Virus record (IMG/VR): IMGVR_UViG_3300050821_004383
Span: 34,516-98,515 of that record
Length of the DNA stretch: 64,000 nt
Reading direction: 5' to 3' (one strand)
Source: a virus
Shown one piece after another: positions 46,788 through 54,900 of the stretch; the first letter of the stretch is position 1; each line of letters starts with the position of its first letter. The notes below the pieces were generated by a model. The model did no database searches and was not told where the DNA came from. It saw only the letters and a list, made by a program, of their open reading frames with translations. The translations under genes and the position numbers were made by a program.

Positions 46788-47577
46788 CCGTGGAAAGTTA
46801 TACGAAGTCATTCACTACCCGGCTGGGGAGATTCAGACCCGTCTGACTCCGGAAGGCATTCGTGCATGCGCTGACAAAGAGGAGTATGTCATTGTCGCGA
46901 ATCCGATTCCCGATATCATCGAACTAGCGCAGTTGAAGGATGCGCTGGATGCGGAGTCAACCGTATTTTACAGAAAGCTGGAACTGCCGTATCTCCCCTA
47001 CGCTCGGGCTGACCGCCGTTTTGTAAAAGGTGATTCGTTCGGACTGGCAGTCTTCGCGAGACTGATTAACTCGCTCCACTTTGACACCGTTACCACGTTT
47101 GATGTTCACTCGGCCTGTGCGGAGGTGCACATCAACAATCTTCTCAATCTCGACCCGATTCATCACTACGACCAGCTTACCGACTGCATCAAGTACCTCG
47201 GTGGACCAAACGGCGTCGTGTTAATAGCACCAGACAAGGGCGCGAAGAGACGATACGACTTGGAGAGTTACGGCTTGCAGGTCTTAGAGGGCGAGAAGGT
47301 CCGCGACCCGAAGACCGGGAAGTTGTCCGGATTCAAGATTGACAAGCGGGTTGCAGAGTACCCGTCCGGCCTTATCGTGGATGATATCTGCGACGGCGGC
47401 GGGACCTTCATCGGCCTGGGACAGGAGATTCGCAAACTGAATCCAAAGATGAACCTGGGGCTATACGTCTCCCACGGCATCTTCTCTCAAGGCACCGAAA
47501 AGCTGTATGAAATTTTCAACGCGGTGTTTATTTCGGACTTTTCGTTTATCGGGAATTATCCGTTCAAGAAAATTTAG
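46756..47577 (+). CDS. PRPP-synthetase-like enzyme, candidate ADP-ribose pyrophosphate synthetase (273 aa)
   Basis: Start at MKRLTI, after AGGAGG. LPYLPYARADRRFVKGDSF is the conserved ATP-binding region of ribose-phosphate pyrophosphokinases, FDVHSA the metal site, and LIVDDICDGGGTF the ribose-5-phosphate/PRPP loop. Slightly shorter than bacterial Prs (about 315). It forms a unit with the NAMPT-like gene 0.7 kb downstream. In the phage NARP1 pathway, enzymes annotated as Prs and Nampt actually make ADPR-pyrophosphate and then NAD+. Whether this one uses ribose-5-phosphate or ADP-ribose cannot be told here. Confidence 0.85.
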   Translation: MKRLTINIPGDRGKLYEVIHYPAGEIQTRLTPEGIRACADKEEYVIVANPIPDIIELAQLKDALDAESTVFYRKLELPYLPYARADRRFVKGDSFGLAVFARLINSLHFDTVTTFDVHSACAEVHINNLLNLDPIHHYDQLTDCIKYLGGPNGVVLIAPDKGAKRRYDLESYGLQVLEGEKVRDPKTGKLSGFKIDKRVAEYPSGLIVDDICDGGGTFIGLGQEIRKLNPKMNLGLYVSHGIFSQGTEKLYEIFNAVFISDFSFIGNYPFKKI

Positions 47578-47578
47578 A

Positions 47579-47725
47579 ATGGGATTAACGAGAAAACGAA
47601 ATCGAATCAGCGGTGGATGCCCGGTCGGAATCGAGACCTGGACCGATATTTGGTTGTTGACAAACTTCCCCACTTTGTGGCATATTGCACATGGGATGGA
47701 ATACGAGATAAAGGAGAAATCATGA
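47579..47725 (+). CDS. Possible small basic protein (48 aa)
   Basis: Open frame from MGLTRKRNRISGGCPVGIET to an ATGA overlap with the next gene, but no ribosome site, and a promoter runs through it. May be leader sequence only. Confidence 0.3.
   Translation: MGLTRKRNRISGGCPVGIETWTDIWLLTNFPTLWHIAHGMEYEIKEKS
47657..47686 (+). promoter_or_regulatory. Promoter before the 47722 gene
   Basis: TTGACA (47657-47662), 18-bp spacer, CATATT (47681-47686). Would drive the 47722, 47946 and NAMPT-like genes. Confidence 0.6.
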
Positions 47726-47949
47726 GCAAACTTAGCAAGACAGCAGCAGCCTCGATGCGCGGAGGACCAGTAGAGAAAAAGACTGACCCGTTCGACACGA
47801 ACGAGAAGAAAATCCAGGAGCTACGCAACCAGCGTGCAAACAAACTCGCCGTCAACCGATATGATTTCATCGACGCTTTGATTGAGGAGTACGATAAAAT
47901 GACGCTCGTCGCACTGGAAGCACTCAAGTCAAGACCGGAGGCAGTATGA
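47722..47949 (+). CDS. Helical protein (75 aa)
   Basis: AAAGGAG before the ATG at 47722. Begins MSKLSKTAAASMRGGPVEKK, then a charged helix (KKIQELRNQRANKLAVNR). Not recognised. Confidence 0.5.
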   Translation: MSKLSKTAAASMRGGPVEKKTDPFDTNEKKIQELRNQRANKLAVNRYDFIDALIEEYDKMTLVALEALKSRPEAV

Positions 47950-48278
47950 ACTTCGTTGAAAATTTCAAAGACGTGGAAGACATCGTGAGAAACTACGGCG
48001 GCACCTCTCAAGAGGACTTGGAAGGCGCTACGATTCATCTCGCGTGGTACGGCTACGGCTCGTACAGCGGCGATAGTTTCGTTCTCTACGAGAAGGGCGG
48101 CAAGCTGTTCGAGGTGAACGGGTCACACTGCTCTTGCTACGGCCTGGAAGGCCAGTGGGAACCGGAAGAAACTTCCCTGGCGGCGCTCGCAATGCGCGAC
48201 CTGTCCAGCGCCGAATACGAAGGGTCCTCGGACGCGCAGAAAATTTTGACGGCATTCATTAAGGGGAGGGCTTCATGA
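47946..48278 (+). CDS. Conserved phage protein, unknown role (110 aa)
   Basis: Contains SYSGDSFVLYEKGGKLFEVN then GSHCSCYGLEGQWEPEET, a pattern I recognise from uncharacterised phage proteins. ATGA overlaps on both sides tie it to the NAMPT-like gene. Confidence 0.6.
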   Translation: MNFVENFKDVEDIVRNYGGTSQEDLEGATIHLAWYGYGSYSGDSFVLYEKGGKLFEVNGSHCSCYGLEGQWEPEETSLAALAMRDLSSAEYEGSSDAQKILTAFIKGRAS

Positions 48279-49813
48279 CGGAAAATTTTGTGGACGATAA
48301 CTACGTGAGCGACCCGAACAGTCCAATCTTCATGATTGACTTCTACAAGTTCGGGCACGTGGACCAGTACCCGAAGGGCATCAAAAGAATCTGGGTGAAC
48401 TTCACTCCCCGTTCGACGCGCGTGGAAGGCGAGAAGGGTGTCATCTTTTTCGGGTTGCAACGGTTCATCAAGAAGGTCTTAATTGACCAGTTCAACGAGA
48501 ACTTCTTCGAGCGTCCTTGGTTTATGGTGGAGCAAGACTATAAACTCGTGATGAAGAAGACTCTCGGCGTGGACGCTCGCACAGACCACATCGAACAGTT
48601 GCACGACCACGGCAAGCTGCCGCTCGATATTTACGCGCTACCGGAAGGCACCTACGTTCCGCTCGGAGTCCCCGCGATGGTCATCGTGAACAACCAGGAT
48701 TGGGCGTTCTGGCTCCCGAATTACATTGAGACCATGTGCTCCAACAATCTCTGGCACGCGTGCACCTCCGCGAGCACCGCGCACCGTTACCGCCGTCTCT
48801 TCATTCAAAAGGCAATCGAGGCCGGGGAGACCGACCTCAGCTTCATCGATTGGCAGGGTCACGACTTTTCCTACCGTGGGCTGTCCGGCTACGAATCGGC
48901 GGCGCTCTCAGGCATGGGGCATCTGCTCTCGTTCTCCGGTACCGACACGCTCCCAGCGATTCTGGAAACGAACCACTATTACGACGCGGACCTTTCGGTC
49001 GGCGGCTCCGTTCCCGCGACGGAGCACAGCGTTATGTGCGCCGGGTCTAAGGAGTCGGAACAGGAGACGTTCCGCCGCCTGATTGAGGACGTTTACCCCA
49101 CCGGGGTCGTTAGCATCGTTTCCGATACCTGGGACCTTTGGAAGGTGCTGACGGAGATTATCCCCAACTTGAAGGATAAGATTCTCGCCCGTCAACCCGC
49201 TGGCTATCTGCCCGCGAAGGTTGTCATCCGCCCTGACTCCGGAGACCCGGTCAAGATTCTTACGGGCGACGATACAGCGGAGCGCTTCACCCCCGCGTGG
49301 TACGGCGCACTTTTGCTTCTTGCGAGGGCCTTGGGTACCGACGAGGATGGCACCGGAAAATTGAACCGTCACATAACAAAGGGCGGACTCATTTACGGTG
49401 ACAGCATCACGGTAGACCGCGCGGAACAAATTCTGACTCGCGCTATCCGCCTCGGTTACTCGCCGTATAACTTCGTCTTCGGTATCGGGTCTTACACGTA
49501 TCAGTATGTGACCCGCGACACTTACAACTTTGCATTCAAAGCGACCGCAATCGAAACAGAGAACGGCGTGCAGGCTATTTTCAAAGAGCCTGTCACCGCT
49601 GGTGAGTTCAGTAAGAAGTCGCACCGTGGAATCCCTGCCGTTATGACTGAATCAGATGGAACATTCGCGGTACTACAAACGGAGGACCCGCGTTGGCTCG
49701 ACCATCCGGACTCCGCGTTCCGCAAGGTCTTCAATGGCTCACTCCAGGTGGATGAACCGTTCGGAGTGATTCGAGACCGAGTCCGTGCGCGTGACTTCAA
49801 GGACACGCTTTGA
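48275..49813 (+). CDS. Nicotinamide phosphoribosyltransferase-like enzyme (512 aa)
   Basis: Full-length NAMPT family: FMIDFYKFGHVDQYPKG at the start, then FSYRGLSGYESAALSGMGHL, FSGTDTLPAILE, VPATEHSVM (catalytic His), VSIVSDTWDLWKVL, VVIRPDSGDP (phosphoribose site) and FGIGSYTYQYVTRDTYNFAF. Known reaction: nicotinamide plus PRPP to NMN; in NARP1 the relative instead joins nicotinamide to ADPR-pyrophosphate, making NAD+ directly. Together with 46756-47577 it could restore NAD+ destroyed by host defence. No NMN adenylyltransferase gene was recognised in the window, which favours the one-step version. Confidence 0.9.
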   Translation: MTENFVDDNYVSDPNSPIFMIDFYKFGHVDQYPKGIKRIWVNFTPRSTRVEGEKGVIFFGLQRFIKKVLIDQFNENFFERPWFMVEQDYKLVMKKTLGVDARTDHIEQLHDHGKLPLDIYALPEGTYVPLGVPAMVIVNNQDWAFWLPNYIETMCSNNLWHACTSASTAHRYRRLFIQKAIEAGETDLSFIDWQGHDFSYRGLSGYESAALSGMGHLLSFSGTDTLPAILETNHYYDADLSVGGSVPATEHSVMCAGSKESEQETFRRLIEDVYPTGVVSIVSDTWDLWKVLTEIIPNLKDKILARQPAGYLPAKVVIRPDSGDPVKILTGDDTAERFTPAWYGALLLLARALGTDEDGTGKLNRHITKGGLIYGDSITVDRAEQILTRAIRLGYSPYNFVFGIGSYTYQYVTRDTYNFAFKATAIETENGVQAIFKEPVTAGEFSKKSHRGIPAVMTESDGTFAVLQTEDPRWLDHPDSAFRKVFNGSLQVDEPFGVIRDRVRARDFKDTL

Positions 49814-50001
49814 TGCCGGGTCCCGGGATTCCGGAAATCAAGTGGGGAACATTCTTCGACCCGGGCGGTACGCCCCACGTCGCTCCCGCTATCGAGGGGT
49901 ACTTGATGAAGGGGCACAGACTGGCGCTCGGGTGCAACTGCGGTCCCCGGTTGGAAAAGGGGCCGGACAACATCATCGTAGTTCACTATATTGTTCACTA
50001 A
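49813..50001 (+). CDS. Hypothetical protein (62 aa)
   Basis: Starts within the NAMPT-like stop (TGATG). Begins MPGPGIPEIKWGTFFDPGGT, contains CNCG. Not recognised. Confidence 0.5.
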   Translation: MPGPGIPEIKWGTFFDPGGTPHVAPAIEGYLMKGHRLALGCNCGPRLEKGPDNIIVVHYIVH

Positions 50002-50046
50002 GGTGCAGTTTAACCAAGTATTAATTGGCGGTCAGGAGGAAACACT

Positions 50047-50241
50047 ATGTTGAGTATTAAATGCACAGTTCATCCGAAATACCAAGCTAAACGTGTACCA
50101 CGTTCTTCGTGTAACGGGTGCCAGTTGTTGTGGACGCTTCGTTATCAGCACACCAAAGAAGCCAATGACAAGCTTGGCGGTCTTAATCCGTATCAATTTT
50201 TCGACGCGGAACAAGGCGCAGAACTCTTACGTGCAATTTAA
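50047..50241 (+). CDS. Zinc-binding-like protein (64 aa)
   Basis: AGGAGG upstream. C-x2-H and C-x2-C (SIKCTVHPKY ... CNGC) suggest a small zinc site. Lower GC than its neighbours. Confidence 0.5.
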   Translation: MLSIKCTVHPKYQAKRVPRSSCNGCQLLWTLRYQHTKEANDKLGGLNPYQFFDAEQGAELLRAI

Positions 50242-50277
50242 GGAGCCGTTAATCCCCGCTATTTAATGGAGGAAAGT

Positions 50278-50463
50278 ATGAAAACGATAGAAGTGAGCGA
50301 CACAGACTATCAAACCCTGGAATGGCTCGGCAGCGATAAGTGGATGTCCATTAAAGGGGAGCCTCCTCTGCCGGTCGAGAAAGTTTTGCACCGCATCATC
50401 GAAACAGAATATGACCGCGCCAATCCTCCGAGATATAGGAGCATTCAGGAACGTGGTGATTAA
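50278..50463 (+). CDS. Hypothetical protein (61 aa)
   Basis: Start at the ATG after ATGGAGGAAAGT. Begins MKTIEVSDTDYQTLEWLGSD, resembling short antitoxin-like helices with a beta strand first. Not proven. Confidence 0.45.
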   Translation: MKTIEVSDTDYQTLEWLGSDKWMSIKGEPPLPVEKVLHRIIETEYDRANPPRYRSIQERGD

Positions 50464-50641
50464 AGCCAACCAAGTCGAGACCTGGGACGGCATCGACTCG
50501 AAGTACTGGAAAACTTTTATGCGAACGAGCCACGAAGTCCGGTGCGGTTGCGGAGAACCTCTTTGGAAGCACGGGCAGCCGTTGAAGGAATTGTGCCCAA
50601 CGATGATTCAAGACTGTGAAGGAAGGTGGTGGAAGACATGA
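50456..50641 (+). CDS. Hypothetical Cys-containing protein (61 aa)
   Basis: GTG start overlapping the preceding gene. CGCGEPLWKHGQPLKELC looks like a metal site. Not recognised. Confidence 0.45.
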   Translation: MIKANQVETWDGIDSKYWKTFMRTSHEVRCGCGEPLWKHGQPLKELCPTMIQDCEGRWWKT

Positions 50642-50832
50642 AGAGATTATGTGTGTTTTATTATAAGGCCGATGCTTGGTTTGGAAAGAAAATTGAGTGG
50701 ATAGTCTGTAAAGAGTGTCAAAGGAAGTTAAAACGCGGCTACACGTACGAAAACAGACTTCTTACTTTGAACAAACCAAAAGCCCCATTTCCGCATTCAT
50801 GGAATGACTACAATTTCAAAGGCGCAAATTAA
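50638..50832 (+). CDS. Zinc-binding-like basic protein (64 aa)
   Basis: The ATG at 50638 overlaps the previous stop. CVFYY ... CKEC pair, then a basic half (RKLKRGYTYENR). Low GC. Not recognised. Confidence 0.45.
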   Translation: MKRLCVFYYKADAWFGKKIEWIVCKECQRKLKRGYTYENRLLTLNKPKAPFPHSWNDYNFKGAN

Positions 50833-50843
50833 TAGGTACTTAA

Positions 50844-51029
50844 ATGGCATGCATCACAGTTAAAGGCAAACAGTTTCGTCACCAGTTCGTCTACGACGGG
50901 GTGGGAGACGGCGTGCACTGCATCTTCTGCCGGGTTCAGTACCCTAGTCGAGTGGAAGCGGAGAAGCAGTTCGAGGCAGAAAGTCGGTGGAGAGAAGTGA
51001 GCGAGTCAATCAGATGGCCGGAAGTTTAG
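50844..51029 (+). CDS. Hypothetical protein with CxxC (61 aa)
   Basis: Begins MACITVKGKQFRHQFVYDGV; CIFC pair, then a Glu/Arg helix. Not recognised. Confidence 0.5.
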   Translation: MACITVKGKQFRHQFVYDGVGDGVHCIFCRVQYPSRVEAEKQFEAESRWREVSESIRWPEV

Positions 51030-51037
51030 GAGGAAAC

Positions 51038-51253
51038 ATGGAAAACACAGAGATATACCCGAAGACTCTGTACGTGAGAGAAGACAATTTATATCCCTAT
51101 ACAGGGGTGAAATTTCTCATTGGTAGAAAGGACCTGGAAGCTACCGTTCGGGATAATAACGAAGAGAACGTGGTTGCCGTCTACCAGTTGGTCAGCGTCA
51201 ACAAGTACAAGAAGACGGTGACCAAAACTTCCGTGGTGGAGCAGGTAGGATGA
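51038..51253 (+). CDS. Hypothetical protein (71 aa)
   Basis: TAGGAGGAAAC directly before the ATG. Begins MENTEIYPKTLYVREDNLYP; beta-rich. Not recognised. Confidence 0.5.
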   Translation: MENTEIYPKTLYVREDNLYPYTGVKFLIGRKDLEATVRDNNEENVVAVYQLVSVNKYKKTVTKTSVVEQVG

Positions 51254-51531
51254 GAGCAACCATCGTTAAGAGAAGCGAGAAGGAGCACGCCTTGATGCTA
51301 GGCGACCACGAGTTGGGAGTCTCGAAGACCGACTTCGATGCGCGGTTTCACATGCACGCAATCAACGACGCGCTCGATGTCGCGGCAGGAATGGAACGGG
51401 AACGTATTACATATTTGAAGAATAATTTTCCGGCTTGTACAGAATGTTTCAGTACCAGCGTGGTCCACGAAAAGACCTGTTCTTGGTATCACCCAGGTGA
51501 TGAACGAGTGGAAGCCGAACTGAACAAATAG
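51250..51531 (+). CDS. Hypothetical protein, last plus-strand gene (93 aa)
   Basis: ATGA overlap. Helical with ACTECFSTSVVHEKTC in the C-terminal half (possible zinc site). The convergent terminator follows the stop within five bases. Confidence 0.5.
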   Translation: MRATIVKRSEKEHALMLGDHELGVSKTDFDARFHMHAINDALDVAAGMERERITYLKNNFPACTECFSTSVVHEKTCSWYHPGDERVEAELNK

Positions 51532-51535
51532 AAAA

Positions 51536-51555
51536 CCCCCGGGGAAACCCGGGGG
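51536..51555. terminator. Bidirectional terminator between converging units
   Basis: CCCCCGGG / CCCGGGGG perfect 8-bp stem with GAAA loop. On the minus strand the stem is followed by TTTTCTATTT, a good terminator; on the plus strand only by TGATTTG. Separates the plus-strand accessory genes from the leftward late genes. Confidence 0.85.
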
Positions 51556-51576
51556 TGATTTGCTACCTTGCGACGA

Positions 51577-51762
51577 TTACTTCTTGTTCTTTTTCTTCGG
51601 TTCCGGTGTTACCGCTGGGGTCCTTCCGAGGAACTTATCCAGGTCAAAATCCTGAGTCGCTTCGTTGTACTTCTCTTCCGAGACGCCACTGGCATTGCGG
51701 AACTGAACTCGAACCGCGCCGCGTGCTAGCTGGTCTCCACCGCCGTTAACTGTTGCTCCCAT
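51577..51762 (-). CDS. Hypothetical protein (61 aa)
   Basis: Start at MGATVNGGGDQLARGAVRVQ, after GGAG; the longer frame is the shadow of the overlapping gene. C-terminus Lys-rich (PEPKKKNKK). Last gene of the leftward unit. Confidence 0.5.
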   Translation of the reverse strand: MGATVNGGGDQLARGAVRVQFRNASGVSEEKYNEATQDFDLDKFLGRTPAVTPEPKKKNKK

Positions 51763-51919
51763 CGTTGGCTCCTTTTTCTTGAAGTTGTGGAGGGAGTTGG
51801 GACTCTTCTTCCGCAGAGAGAACCGCAGGCGGCTGCCCCAGGTATGCAAAATCGAGGTAGTTTTTCCTGGTAGGTTCGACGCCTAACTGCTTCATCTTCG
51901 ATAGAACGATGTCTTCCAT
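51746..51919 (-). CDS. Hypothetical protein (57 aa)
   Basis: Reads MEDIVLSKMKQLGVEPTRKN and then a Pro/Gln/Glu-rich tail. Shares TAATG with the 1615-aa gene and overlaps the next gene by 17 bases. Not recognised. Confidence 0.5.
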   Translation of the reverse strand: MEDIVLSKMKQLGVEPTRKNYLDFAYLGQPPAVLSAEEESQLPPQLQEKGANDGSNS

Positions 51920-54900
51920 TACTGCCCTCCTAATCCGCTCATGATACCACTGTACTTCATTTCCGCTTGTTTGTCAAGAGGTTTCTTGGTCTTTGTTTCG
52001 GCCTTCGTCTTGACCGCCGCTCTCGTGTCCGCGACCTGCTTTTGAGCATCTTCTGATAACTTCAAGATTTGCTGGCGGGTAGCGTCCAAATTCTGCTTAC
52101 CATCCGAGTACTTCTTCCAAATATCCTTCACGACCTTTTCGTTCGCGGGTGACTTCCACTCGGATGGGAATATGTTACGAACGTGCTCCCACACGACCGA
52201 CTGTAGCTCTCTAGGCTTGATGCCCAAGTCCTTGGCGGCTTGGCGGTACGCTTCCGCGTACAACGGATATGTGCCCTTCACTCCGGTCCCGGTGTGCTTC
52301 CCCGCCTTCCCGAAGTTGTCCAAGACTTCCTCAGCGGTGCCGCCCAATGGCTGTAACAACGCCGCAGCGACCGCGTGGGTGTCAATCGTTACGTCCTGGT
52401 CGTTGGTCGGGTCAATGATGTTGTTGTAGAAGTTTCTAACCTTGTGCATCCCGCCCAGCTTGTCCGAGATGTTCTCTCTGCTGCCGTCATCCAAAATAGA
52501 CAATGCGTTAGAAATTTGGGGTAGACTCCCCCAAGCAATCTTGGACGGGCTTCCATCAGCATTGGTGCGCAGCCCGGTGCTCTCTCCCGTTCCCGGGTCT
52601 ATGCTCTCGAAGCTGCGAGGGTTGTGAGCCTCGTCGCGGAGACGGACCCAGGCCGCGCGGTCGTACGGGTCGGTAAGTTCAGACAACTTCTTGCCTTCCA
52701 GATTCTTAATTGCCTTCCCCAAGTCTTCGTTCGCGCCCGTCTTCTTCACGATATCGAGACCCTTTTGAATCATTTCCGGGGTCGTTACCGTGTCTTGGTG
52801 GTTCTTGTAGATGTCGGTGATGCGGCGAGCCAGCGACACGTTCATGTCCCAGTCCTTTTGAGGAGACTGAGTCGCGATGGTGCCAGCCGCTTGCGGCTCC
52901 GTAATCCCGTGCTGGTCCGATATTCCCTTCGACAGCTTGTTCGCGGACTCGTACCACTTAGCGTTCGCAACCTGCTTTTCCGGAGCAACTTGGTTGTAGA
53001 GGAACTTCAAGTTGTCTTTCGCGTGGTCCACGAAGCGAGACAGAACCTTGGTCGGGTCCTTAACACTTCCTGAGATTTTAACTCCCGGGTAGTTGCGGAC
53101 GGTGTCGGCAAACTTCTGTTGCAGCTTGTCTGGCGTCTGCTTAAGCGAATCCATTCCTACGGTTAAAGGCTCGCCTTCCAAAGCGTTCTCGGTAGCGTTC
53201 TTCCCCTCCGGAACGCGGGTTGATACGCGGTCCTTCGCGATGTTGCTCTGCTCTATTTGAGGAGCTTCCCCGGTGCCGCCCGTCGGAATTGTTTCTCCAC
53301 TTCCAAGATGGTAGATAGCCTTCTGGTTCGCGGCCTTGCCCGCAGCGATGGCTTCGTCGTGGTCGTCTATCGTTCTGCTGATGTCAAGGGTCGTTTTTCC
53401 GGTGTCTGGGTCCTTCCAGGTGCCGACCGCGTGTCCCGGCTGCGACAACACATCAACGTTGTCTTTCTTAAACTTGTCCAGAACTTCCGGAGTCAACTTA
53501 TCAACTTGCAAAGTACGCTCCGGGTAAGAGCCGACCGCATGCAAGTTCTCCCCAGCGAGGTTCTTGCCTTCCGGCGTGAACGTAGAGCCGCCCTCTGCTT
53601 CATGCGCAGCGATTTGAGGCTCCGCAGTCTTGCTTATTCCGCTTCGCTCTCGCTTTCCTGCTGCGCCTTCATCAGCTTCTCGTACTTCTTTGGATGAAAC
53701 TCTTCCAGCAGCCCCATCTTGTTCTTTTCCTTGTCTTCCGGACTTAGAGGATTTTCTTTCAGATAATCCTGCATCGGAATCCCCTTCATGAACTCCTGGG
53801 GTGGTTGGTGTTTCACTGCCATTGTAGACTCCTTGTAGTTTCTTAACATATTCTGCCAAACGTCCCGGACTCATGTGATAATTTACGTGCAGACCTTCCT
53901 CACGTAGAGGAATGTTCGCTTGCACGAGAGCCAGTGCTTCCGGGTTCGATACGTGCCCCTTAGCTCTTTCATACAGCGCATCAAAGACCTTATCCAGGTC
54001 CTTGCCGCTCAATCCGCCTTCTTCTCTAAGAATCTGGCGGGCGCGAGCGATGTCGGTACGCGCTCCCGTATTCTGATTCATAGGAATGTCGTTGTGAACT
54101 TCATCAAATGCGGGACCACCCAGGATTCCAACCACGCGTTGAGCCAGACCCTTCGGTCCCTCTTCCGCGTCGGAAACATCTGTTTGTACCGCAGCCGCAG
54201 CGCCTGTTTCTATCGCGTCCGGGTGGTGCTCCGAGATGAAGTTAATCGGATTCAAACCCTCCGCGACGTTCGCCATGATGTGGCCGTGCTCGTGCTCATG
54301 ACCCTGCTTCGAGGTTCGGCCTTCCACGCCGCCGATATCCATCGGAGACTGGGTTGCCTTCATTACCGGGCTGTGAGCTATTCTCTCGTCTGCGAGAACG
54401 TCGGCGTCCTTCTTCTCTTCTTCTACCTTGGTTTCCGCAGCGTGCTTCTCTTGAATCTTCTGAACTTCTTTCTGCCACTTCTCACGCGCGGCCTTGTTCT
54501 GGTCGTACGCCTTTTTAACCGCTTCGGTAATTTGAATCTTGCGGTTTGCTTGAGAGTCATTCAACTGTTGTAGAAGCGCTCTATCGCCCTCTGTTCTCTT
54601 ATCAACCGGAGTTTTGTCAAGATACTCTTGGAACTTCGACAATAGATTATCGAAGTTGCTTCTCTCTACGGTCGTGCCAGCGAGAGACGCTAGCGCAGAG
54701 TGTAGCATGTGGTCCGGTGGAGGCATTTGTGGCGGAATAGGCGCAGGCGGCGGAGGAATGTCCGGACCAGCCGGACCTTGTGGGTACGGAACGTCTATAG
54801 CCTGGGACGGTGGAACTGACGGGCCTCCCGGTGTTGCAAGAGGACGGTCCCCGGCGAACGAGCGGGCCATAAGTTCGTTGCGTGTCATATCAGAAGGAAG

